DNA of 64,000 nt from Gracilibacillus halophilus YIM-C55.5 (GCF_000359605.1 NZ_APML01000019.1:62001-126000), one strand, 5' to 3'; positions 1 to 9,061 are shown, counted from the stretch's first letter. Notes: generated from the sequence alone by a model not told the origin. Program-made: numbers and translations.

Positions 1-158
1 TTTTCGATTTGCATTCTTTTTCCGCGTCCATAACCTTTTTGACGACGAATTAATGATTCATTGATTTCTTCTTTTGTAATCGGCATACGAGCAGGTATAC
101 CTTCAACGATTGTAGTTAATTGTTTTCCATGTGATTCTCCCGCCGTTAAATAACGCAT
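1..158 (-). CDS. aroC: Chorismate synthase, N-terminal part (cut by window edge)
   Basis: Converts 5-enolpyruvylshikimate-3-phosphate to chorismate, the last common step of aromatic and menaquinone-ring synthesis, using reduced FMN. Only the first 52 codons lie in the window. They begin [20 protein letters not shown] and continue with the PARMPIT and RRQKGYGRG segments typical of the chorismate synthase N-terminus. The ATG at 156-158 follows a G-rich ribosome site about 6 bases upstream. It is the last gene of the hepS-menG-hepT-ndk-cheR-aroC run (aroF in B. subtilis naming), the same order as in B. subtilis. The 3' end is outside the window. Confidence 0.93.
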   Translation of the reverse strand, partial: MRYLTAGESHGKQLTTIVEGIPARMPITKEEINESLIRRQKGYGRGKRMQIE

Positions 159-213
159 TTATATCCCCCCAAGAATAATAATTAACATAGCTGTTCATCT
201 TATTTTTAGAATT

Positions 214-987
214 TTACGTTTGTTTAGCGTAAAAAAAAGTATCGAGTACGTGAAATCCGTACTTTTCTGGATTAAAAATTTGCTCTGTACTACCGACAAA
301 GAATATGCCATCTGGATTCAATGCCTCACTAAAATCATAATAGATTTGATTTTTTGCTTCATCAGTAAAATAAATCAATACATTTCGACAAACGATAAGG
401 TCGAAAGATTTTGGATATGAATCTGCTAGTAAATTGTGCTGCTTAAATGTGATTGACTGTTTTAGTTGATCGATCACTTTATAAGTTGACCCTTCTTTTT
501 TGAAATAAGCATCTTTTATATCGGCCGGAACTTCTTGTAAAGCTCTTTCATTATAAACACCTTGCTTGGCTCTTGCTAGCACATTTTGATCAATATCTGT
601 TGCATGAATTTCGATGTTATCTAAATTCCAAAATTGATTCGCGATAATAGCAAGCGTATAAGGCTCTTCACCTGTTGAACAGGCTGCACTCCATATTCTT
701 ATTTTGTTTTTTTTCTTTGCAAGAGGTGGAAGCAACTGATTTTCAAGTACTTCCCATCTACTGGGGTTACGATAAAATTCTGAAACATTAATGGTTACTT
801 TATCAAGAAATTCTTGAAACAATTCTTGATCTTTATTCATCGCATCCATAAATTCACTGAAATTATTATAGCCTTTTTTGCTACAAAGCGAAGTTAATCT
901 TCTTTTCATCTGTGCTTCTTTATATTGTGATAAATCTAATCCAATTTTATTATAAACACCTGTGACAAAACGTTGATAATCCTCCAT
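214..987 (-). CDS. cheR: Chemotaxis protein methyltransferase CheR
   Basis: Methylates glutamates of chemoreceptors with S-adenosylmethionine, opposing CheB in adaptation. The N-terminal helical CheR domain contains YKEAQMKRRLTSL, and the SAM-binding domain shows IWSAACSTGEEPYTLA, ATDID and FDLIVCRNVLIYF. An in-frame TTG lies 15 bases further upstream (1000-1002), but that TTG-GGAGAG stretch is itself the ribosome site for the ATG at 985-987. The ATG gives 257 residues, close to the B. subtilis protein. It lies between ndk and aroC as in B. subtilis; no other chemotaxis gene is nearby. Confidence 0.93.
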   Translation of the reverse strand: MEDYQRFVTGVYNKIGLDLSQYKEAQMKRRLTSLCSKKGYNNFSEFMDAMNKDQELFQEFLDKVTINVSEFYRNPSRWEVLENQLLPPLAKKKNKIRIWSAACSTGEEPYTLAIIANQFWNLDNIEIHATDIDQNVLARAKQGVYNERALQEVPADIKDAYFKKEGSTYKVIDQLKQSITFKQHNLLADSYPKSFDLIVCRNVLIYFTDEAKNQIYYDFSEALNPDGIFFVGSTEQIFNPEKYGFHVLDTFFYAKQT

Positions 988-1023
988 ATTCTGCTCTCCC
1001 AATATGTGTACTCTAGTTTGTTA

Positions 1024-1470
1024 TTATTGCAACCATGTATTTACGTCTTTCGCATAAGAAACGAGCTCATCTTGCTGAAAGAATAACTCAATTTCTCGTT
1101 TGGCACTTTCTTCTGAATCGGAACCATGAATGATATTTTTGTGTGTCACAATACCATAATCTCCTCGAATCGTTCCTGGGGTAGCTTCAGTTGGATTGGT
1201 TTTCCCAATGATCGCACGCGACACTTGTATGACGTCTTTACCTTGCCACACCATGGCAAAAACAGGGCCAGACGTAATAAATGATACAAGGTTATCAAAA
1301 AAAGGTTTTCCTTGATGTTCTGCATAATGTGTTTTGGCTAACGGTTCAGAAATTTGCATAAATTTTGCACCGATTAGCTGATAGCCTTTCTGTTCAAAAC
1401 GTGACACGATCTCACCTATCAGATTTCGTTGTACACCATCTGGTTTGACCATAACAAATGTTTGTTCCAA
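1024..1470 (-). CDS. ndk: Nucleoside diphosphate kinase
   Basis: Transfers the gamma phosphate of ATP to nucleoside diphosphates through a phosphohistidine, balancing cytoplasmic NTP pools. It has 148 residues, the normal family length. The start [20 protein letters not shown], the RAIIGKTNP segment and the active-site motif NIIHGSDS are present, with the catalytic histidine at residue 115. It lies 16 bases downstream of hepT and 21 bases upstream of cheR, so it is probably cotranscribed with the menaquinone-tail genes. Intact and ordinary. Confidence 0.97.
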   Translation of the reverse strand: MEQTFVMVKPDGVQRNLIGEIVSRFEQKGYQLIGAKFMQISEPLAKTHYAEHQGKPFFDNLVSFITSGPVFAMVWQGKDVIQVSRAIIGKTNPTEATPGTIRGDYGIVTHKNIIHGSDSEESAKREIELFFQQDELVSYAKDVNTWLQ

Positions 1471-1486
1471 ACTATCACCTCATTCT

Positions 1487-2458
1487 TTAAACTTTTCGAC
1501 TACCTATATAATTAGCAATCTTCTTCAATGTATTCTTTGCTTTAACATCAGGTAGATCATCCAACGTATCATAAGCTTTTTTTAAATACAGATCACTTAC
1601 ATTGCGCGCTTTTGTGATGGCACTGGATTGGGCGATTTGCTCAATGACTGGTTGCAGTTGTTTTTCTTCAATCTCTTCTTTTTGTGTAAAAATACGTTCC
1701 AACTCGTTTTTTATGTATGGATCCTCTAATGCATAAATGACTGGCAAAGTAATGTTTCCTTGTAACAAATCACTTCCAGCCGGTTTACCTAATTGATCTT
1801 CTGTTCCTGTAAAATCTAAGATGTCATCAATAATTTGATAGCTCATTCCAATATTATAACCATAACGAAATAAAGCTTTTTCAACCAAATCACTAGTATG
1901 GGATACTATGGCTCCAAGCTGAGAACTTGAGGATATTAACAAGGCTGTTTTCCTTCGAATTCGGCGTAAATATGTGCGAAAATTCTGATTAAGATCATAT
2001 TTATCTCTAATTTGTTCAATTTCGCCTGACGTAAGTTCGATCATTGTTTTCGACAATAATTGATGAGCTCTCGGTTCTGTGATCTCTGTAAATTTCTCCA
2101 ATGCACGAGAAAAGATATAATCTCCTGTCAACATTGCCACTTGGTTATCCCATTTGGCTTTGACGGTTGTCTCGCCTCTTCTTATATTTGAGTCATCAAT
2201 CACGTCATCATGAACCAATGATGCCATGTGTATTAATTCAAGCGAGACGGCAACATTTTTTACACGGTCAAATTGATAATCACCAAACATCGAACTAAGC
2301 ATAGCAAATACGGGACGTAGCCTCTTCCCACCAGCTTTAATTAACTGCAATGAAGCATCATGCAGTACAGGTTGGCTTTCTTTTACTGTGTCCTCTAACG
2401 CTTGTTCAATTTGATTCAAATCTTTCTTTAAATACCCATATGTCGTCGCTAGTTTCAT
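1487..2458 (-). CDS. hepT: Heptaprenyl diphosphate synthase component II
   Basis: Catalytic subunit of the heterodimeric prenyl synthase that makes the C35 chain for menaquinone-7, acting with HepS (3188-3967). It has the two aspartate-rich prenyltransferase motifs, DDVIDD at residues 84-89 and DDILD at 211-215, plus GGKRLRP near residue 43. The 323-residue length fits the family. It is separated from menG by 15 bases and from ndk by 16, which supports one transcript. A homomeric polyprenyl synthase would look similar, but the HepS neighbour settles the assignment. Confidence 0.95.
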   Translation of the reverse strand: MKLATTYGYLKKDLNQIEQALEDTVKESQPVLHDASLQLIKAGGKRLRPVFAMLSSMFGDYQFDRVKNVAVSLELIHMASLVHDDVIDDSNIRRGETTVKAKWDNQVAMLTGDYIFSRALEKFTEITEPRAHQLLSKTMIELTSGEIEQIRDKYDLNQNFRTYLRRIRRKTALLISSSSQLGAIVSHTSDLVEKALFRYGYNIGMSYQIIDDILDFTGTEDQLGKPAGSDLLQGNITLPVIYALEDPYIKNELERIFTQKEEIEEKQLQPVIEQIAQSSAITKARNVSDLYLKKAYDTLDDLPDVKAKNTLKKIANYIGSRKV

Positions 2459-2473
2459 CTATTTCACCTTTAC

Positions 2474-3184
2474 TTATTCGGTCTTTATCCCCATATGCAT
2501 GGCCGCTACACCGCCTGTATAACTTTTTACTTTTACATGTTGAAAACCTGATTGAATAAACAGTTGCTTAAGTTCTTCTTTTCCAGGGAAATCCTTGGTC
2601 GATTCATGCAACCAAGCATATTCTTCATAGCTTTTTGCTAATAATTTTCCAAATAGGGGCATAATATAGCGAAAATAAAAATAATAGAGTTGTCGGTAGA
2701 TTGGTATCGTTGGTTGCGAAGTTTCCAAACATACAACTTTACCACCTGGTTTTACGACCCGATACATCTCTTGCAACACCTGCTGATAGTCAGGTACATT
2801 ACGTAAGCCGAAGCCAATTGTCACAAAGTCAAACTGATGATCTGGAAATGGTAATTCCATGGCATTTCCGTGAATAAACTCTAATTGGTTCTCATCATAT
2901 GTTTCATTCCTATCTTTTGCAACGGCCAGCATATTTTCACTAAAATCAAGACCTATAACTTTACCCTTATGCCCCACTTTTTTAGCAAGAGAAAAGGACC
3001 AGTCACCCGTACCACAGCACACATCTAATGCTTGATTTCCTTCTTTTACGTTCATTTGTTTCATCACATCTTTGCGCCACTTCTTATGTCGTTGAAAAGA
3101 AATAATGCTATTCATGAAATCATAGCGATCAGAAATTTTCTCAAAAACGCGATGAACTTTTTCTTGTTTTGAATATTGATTCAT
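2474..3184 (-). CDS. menG: Demethylmenaquinone methyltransferase
   Basis: Last step of menaquinone synthesis: SAM-dependent C-methylation of demethylmenaquinone (UbiE/MenG family). Motif [10 protein letters not shown] is at residues 53-61, followed by GLDFSENML and the family segment [12 protein letters not shown]. The 236 residues end in the typical [11 protein letters not shown]. It is sandwiched between the two prenyl synthase subunits (3 bases after hepS), so the enzyme for ring methylation and the enzyme for the tail are made together. Confidence 0.96.
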   Translation of the reverse strand: MNQYSKQEKVHRVFEKISDRYDFMNSIISFQRHKKWRKDVMKQMNVKEGNQALDVCCGTGDWSFSLAKKVGHKGKVIGLDFSENMLAVAKDRNETYDENQLEFIHGNAMELPFPDHQFDFVTIGFGLRNVPDYQQVLQEMYRVVKPGGKVVCLETSQPTIPIYRQLYYFYFRYIMPLFGKLLAKSYEEYAWLHESTKDFPGKEELKQLFIQSGFQHVKVKSYTGGVAAMHMGIKTE

Positions 3185-3187
3185 TAC

Positions 3188-3967
3188 CTATCCTTCTTCC
3201 ACAAAATCTGTCTTTGGACCTTGTATGTGTCGATCGAAGTCATATACTTCAATCCATTGTAACATCCATTCTGGGCATTGTCCTTGTTCTTCTTTCACTT
3301 GGATGATTAAACGTTCCATCTGATCAGCCAATTGATATCTTAATTGTTGAATGGACTTTACATCATTTACAAGTTCAAGAACAAGACGCTGAAAAACTGA
3401 ATCCTTGCCTTCATCAATTTTCAATCGTTCTTTTTCTAATGTTTGTAGTAATATCCATTTTTCAATAATTTGATCAAGAGTCGTTTCATCAAAATAATGT
3501 GTCACAGTCGTAAGTAAAGCACTATCAATCGATTGATAAGCAAGCAAAAAATCAGTCAAAGAAGCATAGTTCGTTTCAAAAACATCCATTTTGGCTTTTG
3601 TTAACTGATGAATGCCTTGAGCCAATTGTTGGATAAAAGAAATTTCGCCCTTTCGAGCTAATAAGTGGTAAAAAATACCTGAGTAGTAATCACCAGCTAA
3701 TACAGTAAGTTGTTGATTCTTTACGGAATGCTTCTCCTCTGTTTTAAAATCCTTATAAACGAAATCGTGCGTATTTAAAGCCATTTGCACAAGCATCGTC
3801 GATACGATATATGTGTCTTGTTCTTGATTGCCTTTTGTAAGGCAGTATAAATAATAAAGCTTATGATCTTCAATCGGTGTTTTTTGTAGCTTTTCATCAA
3901 GATACTTTTGCTGTAAATGTTCTTTCATTAATTCTGCATAGTATTGCACGACTTGATTGTGTTTCAT
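3188..3967 (-). CDS. hepS: Heptaprenyl diphosphate synthase component I
   Basis: Non-catalytic partner of HepT that controls product chain length. The sequence is poorly conserved across genera. The assignment rests on the HEPPP_synt_1-like features (NTHDFVYK, LAGDYYSGIFYHLLA) and on position: directly upstream of menG and hepT, 259 residues. The ATG has a GGTG-type ribosome site. In B. subtilis mtrA (folE) and mtrB (TRAP) stand between hbs and hepS; here both are missing from that interval. Confidence 0.88.
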   Translation of the reverse strand: MKHNQVVQYYAELMKEHLQQKYLDEKLQKTPIEDHKLYYLYCLTKGNQEQDTYIVSTMLVQMALNTHDFVYKDFKTEEKHSVKNQQLTVLAGDYYSGIFYHLLARKGEISFIQQLAQGIHQLTKAKMDVFETNYASLTDFLLAYQSIDSALLTTVTHYFDETTLDQIIEKWILLQTLEKERLKIDEGKDSVFQRLVLELVNDVKSIQQLRYQLADQMERLIIQVKEEQGQCPEWMLQWIEVYDFDRHIQGPKTDFVEEG

Positions 3968-4096
3968 TGGCGTTCACCACAATTCTGATAAAATCACTTA
4001 CTATAATAACACAGTATATCATATCTTGACATCTAAGATAATAAATAATTTTCACGAATATAGGAAAGCTAAAGGTAGGAATCATTTCGAGAATGG

Positions 4097-4122
4097 AAAA
4101 AGGAGAGGTATATGACCTCTCC
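4097..4122 (-). terminator. Rho-independent terminator of hbs
   Basis: An 8-bp perfect stem (4102-4109 with 4115-4122) with a 5-base loop is followed, in the minus direction, by five T. It sits 26 bases beyond the hbs stop and separates hbs from the hepS operon. Confidence 0.85.
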
Positions 4123-4147
4123 TCTACTGCCCATATGTAAAATGCTA

Positions 4148-4420
4148 TTATTTCACTGCATCTTTTAGGGCTTTACCTGGTTTAAACGCAGGAACCTTAC
4201 TAGCTGGAATTTCAATTTCGTCTCCAGTTTGCGGGTTACGTCCCTTACGTGCAGCACGCTCACGTACTTCAAAGTTACCAAAGCCAATTAGTTGAACTTT
4301 GTCTCCGTCTTTAAGTGAATCCATGATAGATTCAAAAACTGCATCAACAGCTTTTGTTGCATCCTTTTTTGATAGTTCACTTTTGTCTGCAACTGCATTA
4401 ATTAGATCTGTCTTGTTCAT
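4148..4420 (-). CDS. hbs: DNA-binding protein HU
   Basis: Small histone-like dimer that bends and compacts DNA. It starts [20 protein letters not shown] and contains the HU signature [21 protein letters not shown] and the terminal [12 protein letters not shown], 90 residues. A GTG three codons upstream is in frame, but it is part of the strong AGGAGGTG ribosome site for the ATG at 4418-4420. It is monocistronic, with its own promoters upstream and a terminator downstream. Confidence 0.97.
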   Translation of the reverse strand: MNKTDLINAVADKSELSKKDATKAVDAVFESIMDSLKDGDKVQLIGFGNFEVRERAARKGRNPQTGDEIEIPASKVPAFKPGKALKDAVK

Positions 4421-4507
4421 GATATTCACCTCCTCCCAATAGCTAGTTACTGTTCTCAGTAAAACAGTGATACATAGCTTTTGTCACCAAACTTGATGAC
4501 AAGGCTT

Positions 4508-4536
4508 ATCATAACTGAGATTCCCTATGAATTCAA
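4508..4536 (-). promoter_or_regulatory. Sigma-A-like promoter of hbs, proximal
   Basis: On the minus strand TTGAAT (4531-4536) and TATGAT (4508-4513) are 17 bases apart, about 90 bases upstream of the hbs ATG. The leader between contains two short hairpins (TTGTCA/TGACAA and ACTGTT/AACAGT). Confidence 0.6.
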
Positions 4537-4602
4537 CAATTAACCCGTTTTTTTTTATAAAAAAATTGTTTAAAAACGGCGATTAAGTATGAATTTACAA
4601 AA

Positions 4603-4631
4603 ATCGTATCACATCAAATGAATCCTTGCAA
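4603..4631 (-). promoter_or_regulatory. Sigma-A-like promoter of hbs, distal
   Basis: TTGCAA (4626-4631) and TACGAT (4603-4608) are 17 bases apart on the minus strand. With the proximal site this gives two tandem promoters; the stretch 4430-4749 otherwise contains no gene. The A/T-run inverted repeat near 4550-4580 lies between the two promoters. Confidence 0.5.
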
Positions 4632-4749
4632 GTGTTTTCAAATGCTGTCACCATCACATTTGGATGAATTTACCACCTTTTATTTGTTATTATAGACATT
4701 TTCTTAGCGTTCCAATCAGATTTTTAGTCATTTTTTGCAATATAAAAAC

Positions 4750-4783
4750 AAAAAAAGCGTAATGCTTTAGCATTATCGCTTTT
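4750..4783 (-). terminator. Rho-independent terminator of spoIVA
   Basis: On the minus strand, AGCGATAATGC and GCATTACGCT pair with one bulge around a TAAA loop and are followed by seven T. It lies about 25 bases past the spoIVA stop. Confidence 0.85.
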
Positions 4784-4806
4784 CAAAATCTAGACTATAG
4801 TCCTAT

Positions 4807-6285
4807 TTATAAGATGATAGCAATCAAACCGCCTGATCCTTCATTAATGATCCTTTCAAGCGTATCTTTTAATTTAAAGCGAGCATTCTCTGGCATCAAC
4901 GAGAGTTTTGCTTGTATTCCTTCACGAACGATGGAACTTAATGATCGGCCAAAGATATCAGATTGCCATATAGATAAAGGATCTTCTTCAAAATCTTGCA
5001 TTAAGTACCTAACTAATTCTTCACTTTGTTTTTCTGTTCCAATTATCGGCGCAAATTCAGATTCAACATCTACCTTAATCATATGAATGGATGGTGCTAC
5101 AGCTTTTAATCGCACACCAAACCTTGAGCCTTGACGAATAATCTCAGGTTCGGCTAAAGACATATCAGTTAAAGTCGGCGCAGCAACACCATATCCAGTT
5201 TGTTTCACCATTTGAAGGGCATCAGACACTTGGTCGTATTCTGTTTTGGCATTGGTAAGTTCCTGCATCAATTGCAGCAAATGGTCTTTTCCGCGAATTT
5301 CTTCACCTACAATCTCTTTTAACACTTGGTCATATAACGCATCAGGGGCGTGTAAATCAATATCTGCTACACCTTCTCCCATTTCAATTCCACTAAGAGA
5401 AGCGTGTTGAATGTAATCATATTGATCAAAGTGACCAATCACTTGGTCAACGTCTCTTAATCGTTTAATATCTTTTACCGTTTCTTCGATCGCTGTTTGA
5501 TAATTTTTCCTTAACCAATGATCTTCATCCAATACTAATACCCAACTTGGTAAATTTACGTTTACCTCTAATACAGGAAATTCATACAATACTTCTCTCA
5601 TTACATTATTGACATCATGTTCAGTCATACTTTCTACACTCATCGCAAGTACTGGAATATCAAATTTTTCTGTTAAATCTTGACGCAATAGCTCGGTCTC
5701 TTGATGATAGGGTTGTACCGAGTTAATTACCATAATAAATGGCTTTCCAACCTCATTTAACTCTTCAACGATTCGATGTTCAGCTTCCTCATAATCTTCT
5801 CGTGGTATGTCACCAATCGTTCCGTCAGTTGTAACGACGATCCCCATAGTAGAATGTTCTTGAATGACTTTTCTAGTTCCGATTTCAGCAGCGTCATGAA
5901 ATGGAATAGGTTCCTCATACCACGGTGTATGAATCATACGAGGGCCATTTTCATCTTCGAATCCTTGTGCACTATTTACAGTGTAACCGACACAATCTAC
6001 AAGTCGGACATTCACATCTAATCCTTCTTCAACGTTTAATGATACGGCTTGATTAGGAACAAATTTAGGTTCTGTCGTCATAATAGTTCTTCCAGCTGCG
6101 CTTTGCGGCAATTCATCTTGAGCCCGTAATCGATCACTTTCATCTGCAATGTTCGGTAATACCATTTTCTCCATAAACTTTTTAATGAAAGTGGATTTTC
6201 CAGTTCGTACAGCACCAACAATACCTAAATAAATATCACCGTTCGTCCGCTTTGAAATATCTTTAAAAATGTCCACTCTTTCCAA
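4807..6285 (-). CDS. spoIVA: Stage IV sporulation protein A, coat morphogenetic ATPase
   Basis: Mother-cell protein that polymerises on the forespore surface by ATP hydrolysis and forms the platform for coat and cortex assembly. The Walker A loop GAVRTGKST is at residues 24-32, the family segments RAQDELPQSAAGRTIMTTEP and RLVDCVGYTV follow, and the protein ends GSGGLIAIIL, the conserved tail needed for forespore localisation. The 492 residues are full length. Start TTG (6283-6285) with GAGGGG five bases upstream. A sigma-E-like promoter lies 55 bases upstream and a terminator follows, so it is monocistronic. Confidence 0.97.
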   Translation of the reverse strand: MERVDIFKDISKRTNGDIYLGIVGAVRTGKSTFIKKFMEKMVLPNIADESDRLRAQDELPQSAAGRTIMTTEPKFVPNQAVSLNVEEGLDVNVRLVDCVGYTVNSAQGFEDENGPRMIHTPWYEEPIPFHDAAEIGTRKVIQEHSTMGIVVTTDGTIGDIPREDYEEAEHRIVEELNEVGKPFIMVINSVQPYHQETELLRQDLTEKFDIPVLAMSVESMTEHDVNNVMREVLYEFPVLEVNVNLPSWVLVLDEDHWLRKNYQTAIEETVKDIKRLRDVDQVIGHFDQYDYIQHASLSGIEMGEGVADIDLHAPDALYDQVLKEIVGEEIRGKDHLLQLMQELTNAKTEYDQVSDALQMVKQTGYGVAAPTLTDMSLAEPEIIRQGSRFGVRLKAVAPSIHMIKVDVESEFAPIIGTEKQSEELVRYLMQDFEEDPLSIWQSDIFGRSLSSIVREGIQAKLSLMPENARFKLKDTLERIINEGSGGLIAIIL

Positions 6286-6339
6286 GTAATCCCCTCCCGA
6301 TCTATTCGACCTATATTCATTCGAACCTTTGACATTTTT

Positions 6340-6369
6340 ATTCTATGATGTTGTCCTATTGAAATATGC
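6340..6369 (-). promoter_or_regulatory. Sigma-E-like promoter of spoIVA
   Basis: Minus strand GCATATT (6363-6369), 15-base spacer, CATAGAAT (6340-6347). This matches the sigma-E -35 and -10 patterns with one mismatch in the -10. The placement fits mother-cell expression of spoIVA. Confidence 0.6.
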
Positions 6370-6454
6370 CAAAAACATTATATGATTACGACTTCCATCA
6401 AAGCGTCCGCTATTTATTATCGATATATATGTTTTCTTTGACGGTTTTATACAT

Positions 6455-6500
6455 AAAAAAGCTATCCCAAACTTTAGTCTTTTTGACGCTTGGGATAGCT
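6455..6500 (-). terminator. Rho-independent terminator of yphF
   Basis: A 10-bp perfect stem (6460-6469 with 6491-6500), with a loop of about 21 bases, is followed by six T in the minus direction. It starts 6 bases after the yphF stop codon. Confidence 0.85.
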
Positions 6501-6506
6501 CGATCT

Positions 6507-7241
6507 TCAATCTGTTGGTTGCCAATCAAATACAGGTTCATCGTTTTCAATTGTATATGGTACAGAGTATGCCGGTACAACTGGATGATGTTTCGTTAAT
6601 AAAGAACGTATGTCATCACCTAGTTGTAAGTCATGGTCCACTTCTTCTAACAAAGAATATAAATCCATTCGATAATCAATGATCAACTCACCATCTGCAT
6701 TTATATAAACCGGTAATCGATGATCCGAATAAGGACTGTTAATTTGTAAATCCTCTTGTGACACTCCTAGTTCTTCGCGATTTAACTTGTATATTCCCTC
6801 TGCCACCTCTTTACCAAATGGAGGATAGATATGTTCATCGCGATAAATTGTCAATTGTTGTTGAATCGGACGCAACTGATCTACTACACGTATATCAATC
6901 ACTTTAACTGTTGGATTTGTTTCAGGATTGATTAATACATATTGATAAGCACCACCGTTTTCAAAAGCTGTAGCGGGAATTGATTGCAGGTAGTTCCCCT
7001 GCTTTAACTTTTGGAAGTCAATCACATATTTTTGGTACAACGGTGTATCGCTTTCTTTTGTATGTATGGGTACTAGACCATTCTCATCCTTTACGTATTG
7101 ATCAATTGCTTGTTGAACCATTTGAAGTTGTCTATCATTTGATAGTTGATTTTTCTGTAAATTTTCTTCTGGGTACATACATCCACTTAGTAATATCATT
7201 ACGGCAAAAGAAACACAAAGATGTAACTTCACTCTTGTCAT
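6507..7241 (-). CDS. yphF: YphF-like lipoprotein of unknown function
   Basis: A predicted membrane-anchored lipoprotein. A short signal peptide ends in the lipobox LLSGC, with the acylated cysteine at residue 21, followed by about 220 exported residues rich in Gln, Asp and Tyr. No enzymatic motif is recognised. Position (spoIVA, then this gene, then yphE) and the lipoprotein character match YphF of B. subtilis. The ATG at 7239-7241 has AGGAGG eight bases upstream. The 16-base gap to yphE suggests both share a transcript. Function unknown. Confidence 0.8.
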   Translation of the reverse strand: MTRVKLHLCVSFAVMILLSGCMYPEENLQKNQLSNDRQLQMVQQAIDQYVKDENGLVPIHTKESDTPLYQKYVIDFQKLKQGNYLQSIPATAFENGGAYQYVLINPETNPTVKVIDIRVVDQLRPIQQQLTIYRDEHIYPPFGKEVAEGIYKLNREELGVSQEDLQINSPYSDHRLPVYINADGELIIDYRMDLYSLLEEVDHDLQLGDDIRSLLTKHHPVVPAYSVPYTIENDEPVFDWQPTD

Positions 7242-7257
7242 ACATTGATCCTCCTAC

Positions 7258-7455
7258 TTACGCTGTTGGTCCACTTAATACAACAAATGCAATGATCAAA
7301 CCACCTAGTACCAAACATACATATGCCACAAAAGCCACAATACCTGATAAAATTCCTTTTAATTTATAGCGACTCAATAAAATAAAGCCGATAGCTAATA
7401 TTAAAAATAGCATCCCCGCAAATGAGATATACATTTTCAACATAGATGCTGACAT
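7258..7455 (-). CDS. yphE: YphE-like small membrane protein (DUF2768)
   Basis: A 65-residue protein made almost entirely of two hydrophobic segments (about residues 8-27 and 35-60) separated by SRYKLKG. Length, hydrophobic pattern and position next to yphF and gpsA fit the DUF2768 family to which B. subtilis YphE belongs. The ATG has AAGGAG upstream. The function is unknown; the sporulation neighbourhood makes a sporulation role possible but unproven. Confidence 0.75.
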   Translation of the reverse strand: MSASMLKMYISFAGMLFLILAIGFILLSRYKLKGILSGIVAFVAYVCLVLGGLIIAFVVLSGPTA

Positions 7456-7549
7456 GGAATGAACACTCCTTCACCTATTATCATGATTAAGTATAGCATA
7501 TCAATCAAGAGAAAATTAAGGATTCGATTTACAAAATCTTTATCCAAAT

Positions 7550-7585
7550 AAAAAAAGCCGAAGTAGAAGGGGCGATCTACCTCGG
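7550..7585 (-). terminator. Rho-independent terminator downstream of the SpoVIF-like gene
   Basis: A 10-bp stem with one G-U pair (CCGAGGTAGA with TCTACTTCGG on the minus strand) is followed by seven T. It lies about 100 bases beyond the stop at 7686, so it may end that transcript or the longer gpsA one. Confidence 0.75.
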
Positions 7586-7685
7586 AATTGACTAAATAAA
7601 TACCCAATTAAACCCTGAAAGTGAATGCTTGTGCGATTTATTGTATGCGAAGCAATGAACCGTTGCATCCTCATGCGCCTAAATA

Positions 7686-7946
7686 TCAGTTTTTAAACAA
7701 TTGACTTAGTGAATGGATATCTTTCGGCATCTTATTATTCGTAATCGCTTGAACAATTTTGTCTTCTTTTTGTTGGGATACAGGTTTTCCAGCCATTTGT
7801 GATAACTGACGTACAAGCTTGCGTACGGTTTTTTCATCTGAAAAGTCAGCATTTTGTACGGATTGAGCTACTTTCATAATTTCATTTGAGTCAATATTGG
7901 ACTTTTTTTGGATTTGATCAAACATATTCTGTTTGTAGTCGCTCAA
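7686..7946 (-). CDS. Stage VI sporulation protein F-like protein
   Basis: An 86-residue acidic/basic helical protein with the pattern DSNEIMKVAQSVQNADFSDE, then VRKLVRQLSQMAGKPV and EDKIVQAI. This resembles the SpoVIF family, regulators of mother-cell coat gene expression. The longer ATG-started frame would begin at 7973, but AGGAGG lies six bases before the TTG at 7944-7946, which I take as the start. It sits downstream of gpsA, as in many Bacillaceae. The family call is from sequence impression; the role here is inferred. Confidence 0.7.
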   Translation of the reverse strand: MSDYKQNMFDQIQKKSNIDSNEIMKVAQSVQNADFSDEKTVRKLVRQLSQMAGKPVSQQKEDKIVQAITNNKMPKDIHSLSQLFKN

Positions 7947-8002
7947 AGCAATTCCTCCTTGATAGAATCTCAATGTATCATATGCAAGAAGGAGAAAAAC
8001 GG

Positions 8003-9043
8003 TTAATTCGAATACCTATCTGACAGTATGGACGATATATCATCCATTTCATTTGTGCGATCACGAGCCATTAATCGATCGACAATTTCTTTTGCCGATC
8101 GATTGTCAAAAATCGCCGAGTAGATCCCATCTGTGATCGGCATATCCACTTTTTGTTTTTTTGCTAGAGAATGAACGGCTTCTGTGGTTCGAATCCCTTC
8201 TACAATCATTCCTAATTGGGCAAGAATATCATCTATATCATACCCTTGTCCTAAAAGGTGTCCAGCTTTCCAATTTCGACTATGTACACTGGTACAAGTC
8301 ACAATGAGATCACCAACACCAGATAACCCGTTAAACGTTAAAGGATTTGCCCCCATATCAGCGGCTAATCGAGTAATCTCAGCTAACCCTCGTGTAATCA
8401 AAGCTGCTTTTGCATTATCACCGTATCCCAGTCCATCAGATATACCAGCACCAAGTGCGATAATATTCTTTAATGCACCACCAAGCTCTACACCAATGAT
8501 ATCTGAACTGGTGTAAACACGAAAATATTGTGTCATAAATAAGTCTTGTGTGAACAATGTATTGTTTTTATTTTGACTGGCAGCTGTTATCGTGGTCGGA
8601 TGCTTGAAACCAACTTCCTCGGCATGACTTGGTCCTGATAATGCAACAATTTCATCAGCACTATAACTTGACAATTCCGAGCCAATAACTTCAGATATTC
8701 GCAAATGTGTTTCAGGTTCAATGCCTTTGGATGCATGAATGATCACTGGATGATGCTTAAGAAATGCATTCATACGTTTCGCTAAAGATCGTATAGCTTT
8801 TGTTGGAACCACGATTACAACCGCATCAGCCCCATCAATGGCTTCTTCCAAATGATCTTCGATGACTAACTCATCTGGTAAAGTGATATTGGGTAAGTAT
8901 CGTTCATTTTTTTTCGTACGTTGCATCAGATCTTTTTGTTCAGATCGATGTGTCCATAAACAAACGTCTAGATGATTGTCACAAAGAACCATGGATAAGG
9001 CTGTTCCCCAACTACCAGCGCCTAAAACAGTTACTTTACTCAT
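8003..9043 (-). CDS. gpsA: Glycerol-3-phosphate dehydrogenase [NAD(P)+]
   Basis: Reduces dihydroxyacetone phosphate to sn-glycerol-3-phosphate, the backbone of phospholipids. The N-terminal dinucleotide-binding motif GAGSWGTAL is at residues 8-16. The family segments VSKGIEP-like HASKGIEPET, ELGGALKNIIALGAGI and GLSGVGDLIVTCTS are present; the lysine of GGALKN is the catalytic one in the family. The 346 residues are full length. It lies 18 bases after der, so it is likely cotranscribed. Confidence 0.96.
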   Translation of the reverse strand: MSKVTVLGAGSWGTALSMVLCDNHLDVCLWTHRSEQKDLMQRTKKNERYLPNITLPDELVIEDHLEEAIDGADAVVIVVPTKAIRSLAKRMNAFLKHHPVIIHASKGIEPETHLRISEVIGSELSSYSADEIVALSGPSHAEEVGFKHPTTITAASQNKNNTLFTQDLFMTQYFRVYTSSDIIGVELGGALKNIIALGAGISDGLGYGDNAKAALITRGLAEITRLAADMGANPLTFNGLSGVGDLIVTCTSVHSRNWKAGHLLGQGYDIDDILAQLGMIVEGIRTTEAVHSLAKKQKVDMPITDGIYSAIFDNRSAKEIVDRLMARDRTNEMDDISSILSDRYSN

Positions 9044-9061
9044 TAAGCTGTACCCACCTCT

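Noticed and set aside
6366-6599. 77-codon plus-strand frame over the spoIVA promoter and yphF end
   Set aside because: Crosses a promoter and a terminator of the opposite strand; no ribosome site.
8184-8516. 110-codon frame opposite gpsA
   Set aside because: Antisense shadow of a well-conserved gene; no ribosome site and no recognisable domain.
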